Program-made: the position numbers and the translations under genes
Notes under the pieces: generated by a model
What the model saw: only the letters and a program-made list of their open reading frames with translations
Told to the model about the DNA's origin: nothing
Databases searched by the model: none
Shown here: in pieces, positions 34,463 to 43,028 of the stretch
Position numbering within the stretch: position 1 is the first letter of the stretch
Layout: every line of letters starts with the position of its first letter
Source: JBBQXK01 sp052387255
Lineage (GTDB): Bacteria; Pseudomonadota; Alphaproteobacteria; Rhodobacterales; Rhodobacteraceae
Assembly (NCBI GenBank): GCA_052387255.1
Contig: JBQTJI010000019.1
Location: 1-64,000 of the forward strand
Direction of reading: 5' to 3'
Length of the DNA stretch: 64,000 bases

Positions 34463-34935
34463 GCGACGGCCCAGAGGTCGGACAGCGCAGCGATCAGGCC
34501 CGCCCGCCCCCCCGAAAGGGTGGCGCGGCGGCCCGGCCCGGCATCGGCCAGCCGCAGGTGCAGCGCATCGCGCGGGGCGCGGGTGCCCAGCCGCTCGGGC
34601 CATTCCACCAGGCAGATGGCCGTGTCGAAGGCCGCGTCCAGACCCAGTTCGACCAGTTCGTCCGCATGGCTCAGCCGGTAGAGGTCGGCATGCCAGAGGT
34701 CCCCTGCGGGGTCGGGATAGGTCTGCACCAGGGTGAAGGTGGGCGAAGGCACATCCTCGTCCCGGCCCAGCCGTTCGCGGATCAGGGCACGGGCGAGGTG
34801 CGACTTGCCCGCACCGATGGCCCCGTGCAGCAGCACCGTGTCGCCGGGGCGCAAGACATCGGCCAGGGCGCGACCCAGACGGGCCGTTGCCTCTGCCTCG
34901 GGCAGGTCAAGGATCAGCGTTGCAGCGACCGCCAT
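34459..34935 (-). CDS. tsaE: tRNA threonylcarbamoyladenosine biosynthesis ATPase TsaE
   Basis: A 158-residue P-loop protein. Walker A is LHGAIGAGKSHLARALI; further hallmarks are PSPTFTLVQTYP and LWHADLYRL, with CLVEWPERL as Walker-B-like end. It powers the TsaBD complex making t6A37 on ANN-decoding tRNAs. It is 57 bp downstream of the PAS protein and coupled by ATGA to amgK. Confidence 0.94.
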   Translation of the reverse strand: MAVAATLILDLPEAEATARLGRALADVLRPGDTVLLHGAIGAGKSHLARALIRERLGRDEDVPSPTFTLVQTYPDPAGDLWHADLYRLSHADELVELGLDAAFDTAICLVEWPERLGTRAPRDALHLRLADAGPGRRATLSGGRAGLIAALSDLWAVA

Positions 34936-34992
34936 GGCGACGACTTTAGCTGCGCCACCCCTGCACGCAAGGCCCCGGGGGATGCTGCCGGG

Positions 34993-36588
34993 TCAGGCGC
35001 TGCGGCGCGGCCGGGCACTGGCAAAGACCGGCGCGACCAGATCTGCCGCCGCCGTCACCCGGAACCCGACCAGCGTGGCCCCGCCGGCCAGCCGGGCGAA
35101 GCGGACCGTCATCAGCCGACCGTCCGACAGGCGCACCTCGTCCGACCAGGCGCCGCGCTGCCCCATGGCGGCGGCGAAATCCTCGGCCCGGTCCCACAGC
35201 GTCGTGGGCGCGGTCCGCGCGCGCCAATGTTCGGCAATCGCCGCCACACCGGTTTCGCCGTCGAGCGAACCGCCGGGATCGTTGCCCCAGATCTCGGCAT
35301 AGGCCGCATTCGAGATGACCAACGTGCCCGAGGATGAAAACACCGCGATCCCTTCGTCCATTGCGTCGATCACGGCCTGGCCCAGTTCCAGGTCGGCGCG
35401 GTAGCGGCGGGTCCGGGTCATCTCCGACGAGATATCCTCGAACATCAGGGCAAGCGCTCCGTTGGGGTGGGGGCGACCGGTGACGCGATAGGTCTGTCCG
35501 CCCGGAAGGCTCCAGGTATCCTCGTACAGGCCGCTGGCTGCCGCCGCCTCCATCTCGCCCATCTCGCGGCGCCAGCTGCGATAGTCGCGGGGTTCCGGGA
35601 TCATCTGGCGTTCGCGCATCGCGTCGAAGAACGCGGTCAGCGAGGGCCGGGCCGACAGGAAATCGGGCGGCAGCGAGGTCAGGTCCATCAGCGCGGGATT
35701 GAACAGCTGCAGCTGCCGCGCATGGTCGAAGATGGCCAGCCCCGTGGTCAGATGGGCAAAGGTCTTGGCCAGCGTCTGCATGAAGCCGCGCAGCGCCGTT
35801 TCGGCCTGGACGGCACTGTCGGCGGGCACAGCATAGCACAGCCGCCCGCCCCGGTCGGGGGCGTTGAACAGTTCGTACCATTGCACCTGGGTCGCCGCTC
35901 CGGTTGCGTCCAGCTTCTGGCGCTGCCGGTCGGCCCCCTGGGCACTGGCCGTCCGTTCGAACAGGCGCGGGATCGGCCAGACCAGTTCCTGCCCGTTGTC
36001 CATGCGCTTCATCAACTGGGCAAGGTAGGCGGCGTTGGCCCAGGTGATGTCCCCCGTGTCCGATTCGCGCCAGATCGGCAGCGGGGCGGCGGCGACCGAA
36101 GCGCGCAGCAGGTCCAGCTCGTCCTGCACGGCGCGTTCGGTCAGGCCGTCGCGCGGCGGGCCGGCCTGGTGGTCGCTTTCGGGATCGGTGATGCTGATCC
36201 GGGTCAGGCCGCCGCGATACTCGGCCACCAGCAGCAGCGGTGCCCCGCGCGCATCGACACTGGTCAGGGCGACCCGCCCTTCGCTGGTGATGCGGGCCAG
36301 ACGCTCGACCACGCCGGGAAAGCGCGGCCCGAGGAAGGCCAGCAGCCGCTGCCACGGCGATCCGCCATGGCCCGGCCCCTGCGGCAGCAGCGCCCGTGCC
36401 CCGGGTGTGGCGTCGACCAGGGTTTCCCCGTCGAACAGAAATTCGGTTCCCGCCGCCGTATCGGCAAAGATGCCGGACGAACGCTGCGGACTGCGCGCCG
36501 ACAGCACCGACAGCACAAGAAGCCCCAGGATCGCGGACAGGACAGCCGTCACGACCAGACTGGTCGCCAGGTAAGGATCGAAGTCCAC
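34993..36588 (-). CDS. Membrane-anchored PAS-domain signalling protein without kinase domain
   Basis: A 531-residue protein. One membrane helix at residues 8-30 (SLVVTAVLSAILGLLVLSVL) is followed by a cytoplasmic region with at least two PAS domains: one around FAHLTTGLAIFDHARQLQLF and one around AVIDAMDEGIAVFSSSGTLV. No HisKA H-box, ATPase N/G boxes, GGDEF or EAL is present, so it cannot signal alone as a classic kinase. It opens the tsaE-amgK-murU-addBA run; whether it shares their promoter is unclear. It may be a DivL-like or scaffold relative (speculative). Confidence 0.8.
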   Translation of the reverse strand: MDFDPYLATSLVVTAVLSAILGLLVLSVLSARSPQRSSGIFADTAAGTEFLFDGETLVDATPGARALLPQGPGHGGSPWQRLLAFLGPRFPGVVERLARITSEGRVALTSVDARGAPLLLVAEYRGGLTRISITDPESDHQAGPPRDGLTERAVQDELDLLRASVAAAPLPIWRESDTGDITWANAAYLAQLMKRMDNGQELVWPIPRLFERTASAQGADRQRQKLDATGAATQVQWYELFNAPDRGGRLCYAVPADSAVQAETALRGFMQTLAKTFAHLTTGLAIFDHARQLQLFNPALMDLTSLPPDFLSARPSLTAFFDAMRERQMIPEPRDYRSWRREMGEMEAAAASGLYEDTWSLPGGQTYRVTGRPHPNGALALMFEDISSEMTRTRRYRADLELGQAVIDAMDEGIAVFSSSGTLVISNAAYAEIWGNDPGGSLDGETGVAAIAEHWRARTAPTTLWDRAEDFAAAMGQRGAWSDEVRLSDGRLMTVRFARLAGGATLVGFRVTAAADLVAPVFASARPRRSA

Positions 36589-36710
36589 ATATCCCCCCGA
36601 GTTGTCATTGCCTCGTTAGGGCAACCTTCGGGAGAGAAAGTTAATGCGGGCTTAATGCACCCCAGGGAAGATGCGGTAAAGAAAGAATTCAGCCGCAAGA
36701 TGCAGGGGCG

Positions 36711-38099
36711 TCACATCCGGTTCGGGCGATTCTCGCCCAGCGACCCATCGTCGGCCACCATGATCGCGGCTGGCTTCCAGAACACCTCGACGATGGCACC
36801 ACAGCGTTCGGGGCGTTCGGGCCCGGTCAGGAACGGGTCCGACCCGTTGGCAAAGGCCAGTTCCGCCCCCGACCGTTCCAGCAGCGTCTTGGCGATGAAC
36901 AGGCCAAGGCCCATGCCTTCGTACTCGGGGCGTTGGCTGGCGTCCTGGACACCCCGGCGGTCGCGCACGAAGGGGTCGCCGATGCGCCCGATCAGGTGCG
37001 GCGGATAGCCGTCGCCGTCGTCGACGATGGTGACGGCGATGCGTGCCTCGGTCCATTCGGCGCTGACCCAGACGGTCGAGCGGGCAAAGTCGACGGCGTT
37101 CTGGATCAGGTTGCGCAGGCCGTGGATGACCTCGGGGCGGCGCAGGATCACCGGCTGGCGGTCGGTCCCGCCGGGACCGGGGCCGATGTCGAACAGCACC
37201 TCGCGGCCGCGCCCCATGTGGGGTTCGGCCGCCTCGCGCAGGACCGTGCCGATGGGGGCGCGGCGCAGGTGCAGGTCGTCCTTGCCGATCCGCCCCATCG
37301 ACCGCAGGATGTCGCGGCAGCGGTCGGCCTGGGCGCGGATCAGGGCGGCGTCGTCATATAGGTCGGGGCGGTCGGCGAGTTCCTCCATCAGCTCGGCGCT
37401 GACCAGCTTGATCGTGGCCAGCGGCGTGCCCAGTTCATGCGCCGCCGCCGCGACGACGCCGCCCAGATCGGTCAGCTTCTGTTCGCGGGCCAGGGCCATC
37501 TGCGTGGCCAGCAACGCCTGGCTCATCGACCGGATCTCGGCGGCGATGCGGTGCGAATAGAGGCCGAGGAACAGAATCCCGATCAGGATCGACAGCCAGA
37601 ACCCGAACTCGAACAGCGGCGGCACCGTCAGCACCGATCCGTCGGCAAAGCGCAGGGGTATGTGCGACAGCGTGGTCAGCGTGACGAACCCGATGGCCGC
37701 CAGCCCCAGCACCACGGTGACGCGCAATCGCAGGGCCGAGGCCGAGATCACCACGGGGGCCAGGATCAGCAGGGCAAAGGGGTTGGTCAATCCGCCGGTC
37801 AGCGACAACAGCAGCGCCAGTTGTGCCAGGTCGAACAGCAGGACCAGCATCGCCTCGACCTCGGACAGCCGCTTGGTCTCGGGAAAGACGAAGATCGACA
37901 CCAGGTTCGCAATGATCGCGGCACCCACCACCAGCAGGCACAGGCCAAGCGGCAGTTGCAGGTCGTACAGCCGGGAGGCGACGGTGATTGCCACGAGTTG
38001 TCCGATGATCGCCAGCCACCGCAGCAGGATCAGCGTGCGCAGCCGCATGCTGTCGGTCGTGTCATAGGACGGCAGAAGGCCCAGGCTGTGTGAAATCAT
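36711..38099 (-). CDS. regB: Redox sensor histidine kinase RegB/PrrB
   Basis: A 462-residue global redox kinase. Six membrane helices fill the first 200 residues and contain the quinone-site motif GGLTNPF. The H-box is AAHELGTPLATIKLV; the redox-active cysteine lies in ADRCRDILRSMG. The ATPase domain follows with LRNLIQNAVDFA (N box), IVDDGDGYPP (G1) and GMGLGLFIAKTLLERSG (G2). It phosphorylates RegA. Divergent from senC-regA, as in Rhodobacter; the 99-bp gap holds both promoters. Confidence 0.96.
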   Translation of the reverse strand: MISHSLGLLPSYDTTDSMRLRTLILLRWLAIIGQLVAITVASRLYDLQLPLGLCLLVVGAAIIANLVSIFVFPETKRLSEVEAMLVLLFDLAQLALLLSLTGGLTNPFALLILAPVVISASALRLRVTVVLGLAAIGFVTLTTLSHIPLRFADGSVLTVPPLFEFGFWLSILIGILFLGLYSHRIAAEIRSMSQALLATQMALAREQKLTDLGGVVAAAAHELGTPLATIKLVSAELMEELADRPDLYDDAALIRAQADRCRDILRSMGRIGKDDLHLRRAPIGTVLREAAEPHMGRGREVLFDIGPGPGGTDRQPVILRRPEVIHGLRNLIQNAVDFARSTVWVSAEWTEARIAVTIVDDGDGYPPHLIGRIGDPFVRDRRGVQDASQRPEYEGMGLGLFIAKTLLERSGAELAFANGSDPFLTGPERPERCGAIVEVFWKPAAIMVADDGSLGENRPNRM

Positions 38100-38198
38100 C
38101 GCATTGCCCCGGACGGCCGGATCGCCTAGCTGCCATGCTAGGGTGGGGTCCGGGCAGGTTCAATGCCGGATCGGAAAGGCGCAAGGATGGAGGTCGCA

Positions 38199-38825
38199 AT
38201 GAGACAGGCCTTTGCCGCGATGGCCGTGGCGGCGGTGGTCGGGCTGATCGCGGGGTCGGCCCTGTATGTGCGTATGCAGCGCGCGGACGATCCCTTTGCC
38301 GAATGCCGCGGCGGTCAGGTTGCGGGGGGCGATATCGGCGGGCCGTTCACGCTGGTGAATACCTCTGGCGCGACGGTGACCGAACGCGACGTTATCACCG
38401 GGCCGACGCTGGTCTACTTCGGCTATACTTTCTGCCCCGACATCTGCCCGACGGATGCGGCGCGCAATGCCGATGCGGTGGACATTCTGGCCCGGGGTGG
38501 AACACCGGCCCGACACCTGTTTATCTCGGTTGATCCGGCCCGCGACACGCCCGGTGTGCTGAGGGATTTCGTCAGCAATCTGGATGAGGGCATGATCGGC
38601 CTGACCGGCACCGAGGCTCAGGTGAAGGCCGCATCGGATGCCTATCGCACCTTCTACAGGGTCAGCAATCCCGAGGATGAATACTATCTGATGGATCATA
38701 CCACCCTGACCTATCTTATGATGCCAGATGCCGATGGCACGCCGGTCTTTCTGGATTTCTTCAAGAGCGAGGTGTCGCCGCAGGAAATGGCCGCGCGCGT
38801 CGCCTGCTATGCCGCTGCCGGATGA
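38199..38825 (+). CDS. senC: SCO1/SenC/PrrC family copper protein
   Basis: A 208-residue membrane-anchored periplasmic protein. The N-terminal helix FAAMAVAAVVGLIAGSALYV is followed by a thioredoxin fold with the copper-binding CPDIC in YFGYTFCPDICPT and the distal histidine in YLMDHTTLTYL. It helps deliver copper to cytochrome c oxidase and in Rhodobacter links oxidase activity to RegB. The ATG at 38199 has GGAGG 6 nt upstream; ATGs at 38163 and 38187 lack that. Upstream of regA by 77 bp. Confidence 0.92.
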   Translation: MRQAFAAMAVAAVVGLIAGSALYVRMQRADDPFAECRGGQVAGGDIGGPFTLVNTSGATVTERDVITGPTLVYFGYTFCPDICPTDAARNADAVDILARGGTPARHLFISVDPARDTPGVLRDFVSNLDEGMIGLTGTEAQVKAASDAYRTFYRVSNPEDEYYLMDHTTLTYLMMPDADGTPVFLDFFKSEVSPQEMAARVACYAAAG

Positions 38826-38902
38826 CAGCGATGTCGCACCGGTCTGGACGTGGCGGCCCCCGCGACTAGAGTGTGGGCGGGACGGCAGAGGGGGACCACG
38901 CC

Positions 38903-39457
38903 ATGACCGAGGACATTGCAATCGATCTGGGGCCGGACCGGACATTGCTGCTGGTGGACGATGACGAGCCGTTTCTGAAACGGCTTGCCAAGGCCATGGA
39001 AAAGCGCGGCTTCCTGCCCGAGACGGCAGAAAGCGTTGCCATGGGCCGGGCGGCGGCCCAGGCCCGCCCCCCCGCCTATGCCGTGGTCGACCTGCGGCTG
39101 GAAGATGGCAACGGTCTCGATGTCGTGGAAACCCTGCGCGAACGCAGGCCCGATTGCCGCATTGTCGTGCTGACCGGATACGGGGCGATTGCGACCGCTG
39201 TCGCGGCGGTCAAGATCGGTGCCATCGACTATCTCTCGAAGCCCGCCGATGCCAATGAGGTGACCAACGCGCTTCTGGCCAAGGGCGAGCATCTGCCCAG
39301 TCCGCCGGACAATCCGATGTCGGCCGACCGGGTGCGGTGGGAGCATATCCAGCGCGTCTACGAGATGTGCGACCGCAACGTCAGCGAAACCGCGCGGCGG
39401 TTGAACATGCACCGCCGCACCTTGCAGCGCATTCTGGCAAAACGCAGCCCCCGTTAA
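38903..39457 (+). CDS. regA: Response regulator RegA/PrrA
   Basis: A 184-residue regulator, the usual length. The receiver domain shows LLLVDDDEPFLKRL, phospho-acceptor D in YAVVDLRLEDGNGLDV, T in VVLTGYGAIAT and K in IDYLSKPADANEV. A proline-rich linker (LPSPPDNP) leads to the Fis-like helix-turn-helix NVSETARRLNMHRRTLQR, nearly invariant in the family. It controls photosynthesis, carbon fixation, nitrogen fixation and respiration genes in relatives in response to redox. Confidence 0.97.
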   Translation: MTEDIAIDLGPDRTLLLVDDDEPFLKRLAKAMEKRGFLPETAESVAMGRAAAQARPPAYAVVDLRLEDGNGLDVVETLRERRPDCRIVVLTGYGAIATAVAAVKIGAIDYLSKPADANEVTNALLAKGEHLPSPPDNPMSADRVRWEHIQRVYEMCDRNVSETARRLNMHRRTLQRILAKRSPR

Positions 39458-39586
39458 GCCCGCACTGATCGGCGAGAATTGGCCTGCGACGGAAGCGGGG
39501 CCGACCATGTCCTTTTCGCCGGGTTGCAGATTGCGGAGAACCGGCATAAAACCGCCATTACGGAGCAAAAACAACCGGGGGTAGAA

Positions 39587-39901
39587 GTGGATATCAATGT
39601 GAACGACCTTTCGCTTAAAGAGTTGAAAGACATGCAATCGCAGATTGCAAGGGCGATAGCGACGTTTGAAGATCGGCGCAAGAAAGTTGCGCTGGCGGAA
39701 CTGGAAGAGGTTGCGCGGGCCAAGGGGTTTTCACTGTCGGAACTGACTGGGGCACCAGTTTCGCGCAGATCCTCGACGTCGGTGGCAAAGTACGCCAATC
39801 CCGCCAACCATGCCGATACGTGGTCGGGCCGGGGCCGCAAGCCGCGCTGGTTCATCAATGCCATGGCGGCAGGGCGCAAGCCCGAGGATCTGGCGGTCTG
39901 A
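39587..39901 (+). CDS. hvrA: H-NS-like DNA-binding protein HvrA
   Basis: A 104-residue H-NS family protein. The N-terminal coiled-coil oligomerisation region starts LSLKELKDMQSQIARAIATF; the C-terminal DNA-binding motif is TWSGRGRKPRWF. HvrA in Rhodobacter capsulatus lies beside regA and acts on light-responsive and nitrogen-fixation promoters. The frame is open further upstream, but the GTG at 39587 gives the family length; a GTG at 39599 is also possible. Base composition is visibly less GC-rich than neighbours. Confidence 0.85.
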   Translation: MDINVNDLSLKELKDMQSQIARAIATFEDRRKKVALAELEEVARAKGFSLSELTGAPVSRRSSTSVAKYANPANHADTWSGRGRKPRWFINAMAAGRKPEDLAV

Positions 39902-39904
39902 CGC

Positions 39905-40780
39905 CTAGGCGCTGGCCGAAAGCCACCGCAGGAACGCACGGACCGGGGCCCTCTGGGGCCCCGGCAGCGTCACGATGAAATAGGCGGGCAGCGTGTCGCG
40001 GCTGTCATGGACCAGGCGCAGGGCACCGGTCGACAGGTCGTCCTCCAGCAGCGCCAGGCTTTCGATCACCAGACCCAGGCCCTGCCGCGCGGCGGCAATC
40101 GACAGCTCCTCGTTCGGGAAATCGGTGCGGCTCAGGCGCGCCGGATCAAGGCCCAGACTGCGCAGATAGTCGTCCTGCTCGGGCCAGTCGCGCATCAGGA
40201 TCCAGTCCGCCGCCGCCATCTCCTCGGTCGTCATGCGGTCGCGCCCGCCCATGGCCGAGGGGGACCCGGCCACCACCAGACGCGCCGAGGCCAGGTAGGC
40301 CGCCGTCACGCCCGGCCATTTGCCCCGGCCATAGCGGATCGCCAGGTCCAGCCCCTCGCGCCGCAGGTCCAGCACGCGGTGGTCGGGGTGCAGCGACAGG
40401 CCGATGTCGGGGTGCTTGTCCCAGAAGTCGCGCAGCCGCGGCATCAGCCATTGCGCCGCGAAACTGGGGCTGAGCGTGACCTTCACCGGACGGTCGGTGC
40501 CGGGGTTGCGCAGGGCCTCGATGCCGCGCTGCACCGCGCCGAACCCTTCGGCCAGGGCGGCGGCCAGTTGCCCGCCCTCTGCCGTCAGCGCCAGGGCCCG
40601 CCCGTCCCGCACGGCAAGCGCCACGCCCAGATGTTCCTCGAGCGCGCGCACCTGTTGGGCCACGGCGGCATGCGTCACGTTCAGCTGCCGGGCCGCCCCC
40701 GAAAAGCTGCCGGCACTCGCCACCGCCTCGAAGGCACGCAGCGCGGTCAGGGGGGGAAGGTGGGTCCAGTCGACGCTCAT
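39905..40780 (-). CDS. LysR family transcriptional regulator (GcvA-like)
   Basis: A 291-residue LysR regulator. The N-terminal winged helix is ALRAFEAVASAGSFSGAARQ followed by LNVTHAAVAQQVRALEEHL; the ligand-binding half follows from about residue 90. The HTH and RALEEHLGV hinge resemble GcvA. It lies next to hvrA, where R. capsulatus has the LysR regulator HvrB, so orthology is possible, but no ahcY gene is nearby and I leave it unnamed. Divergent from a 45-residue ORF it may regulate. Confidence 0.88.
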   Translation of the reverse strand: MSVDWTHLPPLTALRAFEAVASAGSFSGAARQLNVTHAAVAQQVRALEEHLGVALAVRDGRALALTAEGGQLAAALAEGFGAVQRGIEALRNPGTDRPVKVTLSPSFAAQWLMPRLRDFWDKHPDIGLSLHPDHRVLDLRREGLDLAIRYGRGKWPGVTAAYLASARLVVAGSPSAMGGRDRMTTEEMAAADWILMRDWPEQDDYLRSLGLDPARLSRTDFPNEELSIAAARQGLGLVIESLALLEDDLSTGALRLVHDSRDTLPAYFIVTLPGPQRAPVRAFLRWLSASA

Positions 40781-40879
40781 CTGATAGCCTGCCTAACAGG
40801 TCCGAAGAATTCCTGCCTGTCGGTCCTCGCCCATATCACTTATAACGATCACATGGCTCAAGCCAGAAGGAGAAAGAAA

Positions 40880-41017
40880 ATGTTGAACATCTTTGCCGAC
40901 GCGCTGCTGATCGCAACGCGGATGAACCCCGAACCCCGCCACCACGACACGCGCCGCACCGACGTCAAGGAACAACTGCCGAGCGAGCGCTATGTGTTTC
41001 CGAAGCTGGGCCTGTGA
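40880..41017 (+). CDS. Small hypothetical protein (45 aa)
   Basis: Starts at ATG 40880 with a strong AAGGAG site about 8 nt upstream, which is why I favour it over an in-frame ATG at 40853. The product begins MLNIFADALLIATRMNPEP and is rich in charged residues toward the C-terminus, with no signal peptide or known motif. It lies opposite the LysR gene, with a plausible promoter stretch (TATAAC at 40840-40845), and ends just before a strong hairpin. Real translation is likely but unproven; function unknown. Confidence 0.55.
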   Translation: MLNIFADALLIATRMNPEPRHHDTRRTDVKEQLPSERYVFPKLGL

Positions 41018-41025
41018 CAACGCCC

Positions 41026-41083
41026 GTGGCCGCCTGACCCCATAGCTGCCCGCGACAGGACAGCGATGCGGTCAGGCGGCCAC
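41026..41083. terminator. 14-bp inverted repeat hairpin between convergent genes
   Basis: GTGGCCGCCTGACC (41026-41039) is exactly complementary to 41070-41083, with a 30-nt loop. The right arm contains the stop codon of the leftward ABC ATPase (41072). It separates that gene from the small rightward ORF ending at 41017 and would serve as a two-way terminator. Confidence 0.7.
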
Positions 41084-41803
41084 GCCGGTGATCATCGACA
41101 CGATCTCGTTCTTGTCGGTGCTGCGGGTGTCCCGCATGCCGATCTGCCGCCCGCGCCGCAGCACGCAGATGCGGTCCGACAGGCGGAACACCTGGTCCAG
41201 ACTGTGCGAGATGATCAGGATCGCCAGGTTGCGCGCCTTCAGTGCCTGGATCGTCGCCTCGACCCGCGCCGTCTCGGCCACGCCAAGGGCCGCCGTCGGC
41301 TCGTCCAGCAGCACCAGTTTTTTCGCCCAGTGCGTGGCCCGCGCGATGGCCACGCCCTGACGCTGCCCGCCCGACAGGTCGCGGATCGTGGCGCGGGCCG
41401 AGGGGATGCGCACGTCCAATTCCGTCACCAGCGCCTCGGTTTCGGCCATCATCCGGCGGCGGTCCAGAAGGCCGAACCGCGTGACCGGTTCGCGCCCCAG
41501 GAACAGGTTCATGTAGACCGGCTGCTGATCGGCGAGGGCCAGGTCCTGATAGACCACCTCGATGCCCCGCTCGCGCGCCACCGAGGCGTCGGCAAAGCTG
41601 GCGGGCGTGCCATCCAGCAGGATCGTGCCCGACGACGGCGGATAGACCCCCGAGATGATCTTGATCAGGGTCGATTTGCCGGCGCCATTGTCACCCACCA
41701 GCGCCACCACCTCGCCCGCGTGCAGCGTCAGCGTGAAATCCTCGATGGCCGTGACGCCACCAAAGGCCTTGCGGATGTTGGTCAGTTGCAGGACCGGGGT
41801 CAT
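41072..41803 (-). CDS. Sugar-type ABC transporter ATP-binding protein (single domain)
   Basis: A 243-residue ATPase with Walker A VGDNGAGKSTLIK, Q-loop VVYQDLALA, signature LSGGQRQG and Walker B LVLLDEPTAALGV, switch histidine in IISHSLDQV. Family members of ribose/xylose importers often carry two fused ATPase domains of about 500 residues; this one is a single domain and must dimerise. Last gene of the ROK-M20-SBP-permease-YhfX operon. Confidence 0.92.
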   Translation of the reverse strand: MTPVLQLTNIRKAFGGVTAIEDFTLTLHAGEVVALVGDNGAGKSTLIKIISGVYPPSSGTILLDGTPASFADASVARERGIEVVYQDLALADQQPVYMNLFLGREPVTRFGLLDRRRMMAETEALVTELDVRIPSARATIRDLSGGQRQGVAIARATHWAKKLVLLDEPTAALGVAETARVEATIQALKARNLAILIISHSLDQVFRLSDRICVLRRGRQIGMRDTRSTDKNEIVSMITGVAA

Positions 41804-41813
41804 CGTGCGTTCC

Positions 41814-43016
41814 TCATGCCAGCGCGGGCCAGGGTTCGGGCTGGCCAAGGGCGTTCTCGATGGCCTGCACACGCGGCGTGCCGGTCGAGACCCCGCTGAT
41901 CCCCACGGCATAGGCGCGGGTGACGAAGGCCTGGCCCCGGAACCCGAACACCACGCTGTCGCCGGGGCGGGGCGGGTTGGGGCCGGTGGCGTCGATCATC
42001 CCGTAGTAGTCGATGGCCGAAGGCGGCGGAATCTCGACACGGCGCAGGGCAGTCACGTCGGTGGTCGGTTCCGGCCCGACGAGAGCCTGCACGTCGTAGT
42101 CGGGGAACACCGGGTCGATGTACAGGCCCCCGCCAAAGCAATAGGCCCGACCGCCATGCAGGTGGCTGACCTCGCTCAGGTACAGGACGGCGGGGGTTTC
42201 GGGCAGGTCCTCGACCGCGTGCAGGGGTGTGGTGCCGTGCAACCCGTTGCCGGGTTCGACCTGCGTTGCCCCGGCCTGGGCCAGGGCCTGCAGGGTGATG
42301 GCCGAGGTGGTGCCGGGGGCGTTGATCGCGATGTCGCCGAACCCCGCCTTGCGCAGGGCATCCGCCGTGCTCTGCAGGGTGGCCAGGTTCGGCGTGTGGC
42401 GGATCGTGCGGGTGGCGTGGTCGTACAGCTGCGCGGGAAACGAGGTAACCCCGGCAAACCGCGCGCCGGGCAGGGCGTCGATCCGGCGGGCCACGGCCAC
42501 GGCATCCTCGGCGGCAAAGCCGCCCTCGTGGCCGAGATAGAAGGTGTCGCCCGTGGTCTGAACGCGGGCAAGGATCGCCTGCTCCTGCCCGGCACGCTGC
42601 GCGGCGGCTGCGGCCTCGGCGGCCTTGTCGTCGGAAAACACGGTCCAGAAGTCGGGCCGCAGCGCGGCGGCCAGCCCCGCCTCGGCGCGGGGAACCTGCA
42701 CCAGATGGCCCAGATGGCCGACCCGCAGTCCCGCCCTATGGCAGGCCACCGCGCAGGCCATGTCCACCGCCACCGCCCGGTCGATCCCGCCGTCCATCAC
42801 CGCCCGACAGAACCCCGACTGCCGCGCCACCTGCTTGGCCATGGCAAAGACCGTCAGGCCCAGACGGTCGGCCTCGGCCCGGATCAGCCGTGCGTTCGCG
42901 GTCACGGCATCCAGGTCGATCACATAGGCATTCGCCGGGATCAGGCCCTGCTGGTGCAGGGACTGTGCGGCCAGGATGAACGCCGGGTTGCGGCGGCGGA
43001 GGGTATCCAGAAACAT
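41814..43016 (-). CDS. YhfX-like PLP-dependent enzyme (alanine racemase N-terminal fold)
   Basis: A 400-residue fold-type III PLP protein. The candidate PLP lysine is in LTVFAMAKQVARQSG near residue 60; later barrel segments include GHLGHLVQVPRAEAGL and AGATQVEPGNGLHGTTPL. It resembles E. coli YhfX, whose reaction is unknown. Such enzymes racemise or deaminate amino acids or decarboxylate basic ones. Located between permease and ATPase genes of an importer, it likely acts on the imported compound or its hydrolysis product. Confidence 0.78.
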   Translation of the reverse strand: MFLDTLRRRNPAFILAAQSLHQQGLIPANAYVIDLDAVTANARLIRAEADRLGLTVFAMAKQVARQSGFCRAVMDGGIDRAVAVDMACAVACHRAGLRVGHLGHLVQVPRAEAGLAAALRPDFWTVFSDDKAAEAAAAAQRAGQEQAILARVQTTGDTFYLGHEGGFAAEDAVAVARRIDALPGARFAGVTSFPAQLYDHATRTIRHTPNLATLQSTADALRKAGFGDIAINAPGTTSAITLQALAQAGATQVEPGNGLHGTTPLHAVEDLPETPAVLYLSEVSHLHGGRAYCFGGGLYIDPVFPDYDVQALVGPEPTTDVTALRRVEIPPPSAIDYYGMIDATGPNPPRPGDSVVFGFRGQAFVTRAYAVGISGVSTGTPRVQAIENALGQPEPWPALA

Positions 43017-43028
43017 CGAAGCCTCCTT

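Noticed and set aside
36641..36662. TTAATGC repeated at 11 bp upstream of the PAS gene as a third array
   Set aside because: Only two copies with a different core, so chance is a sufficient explanation.
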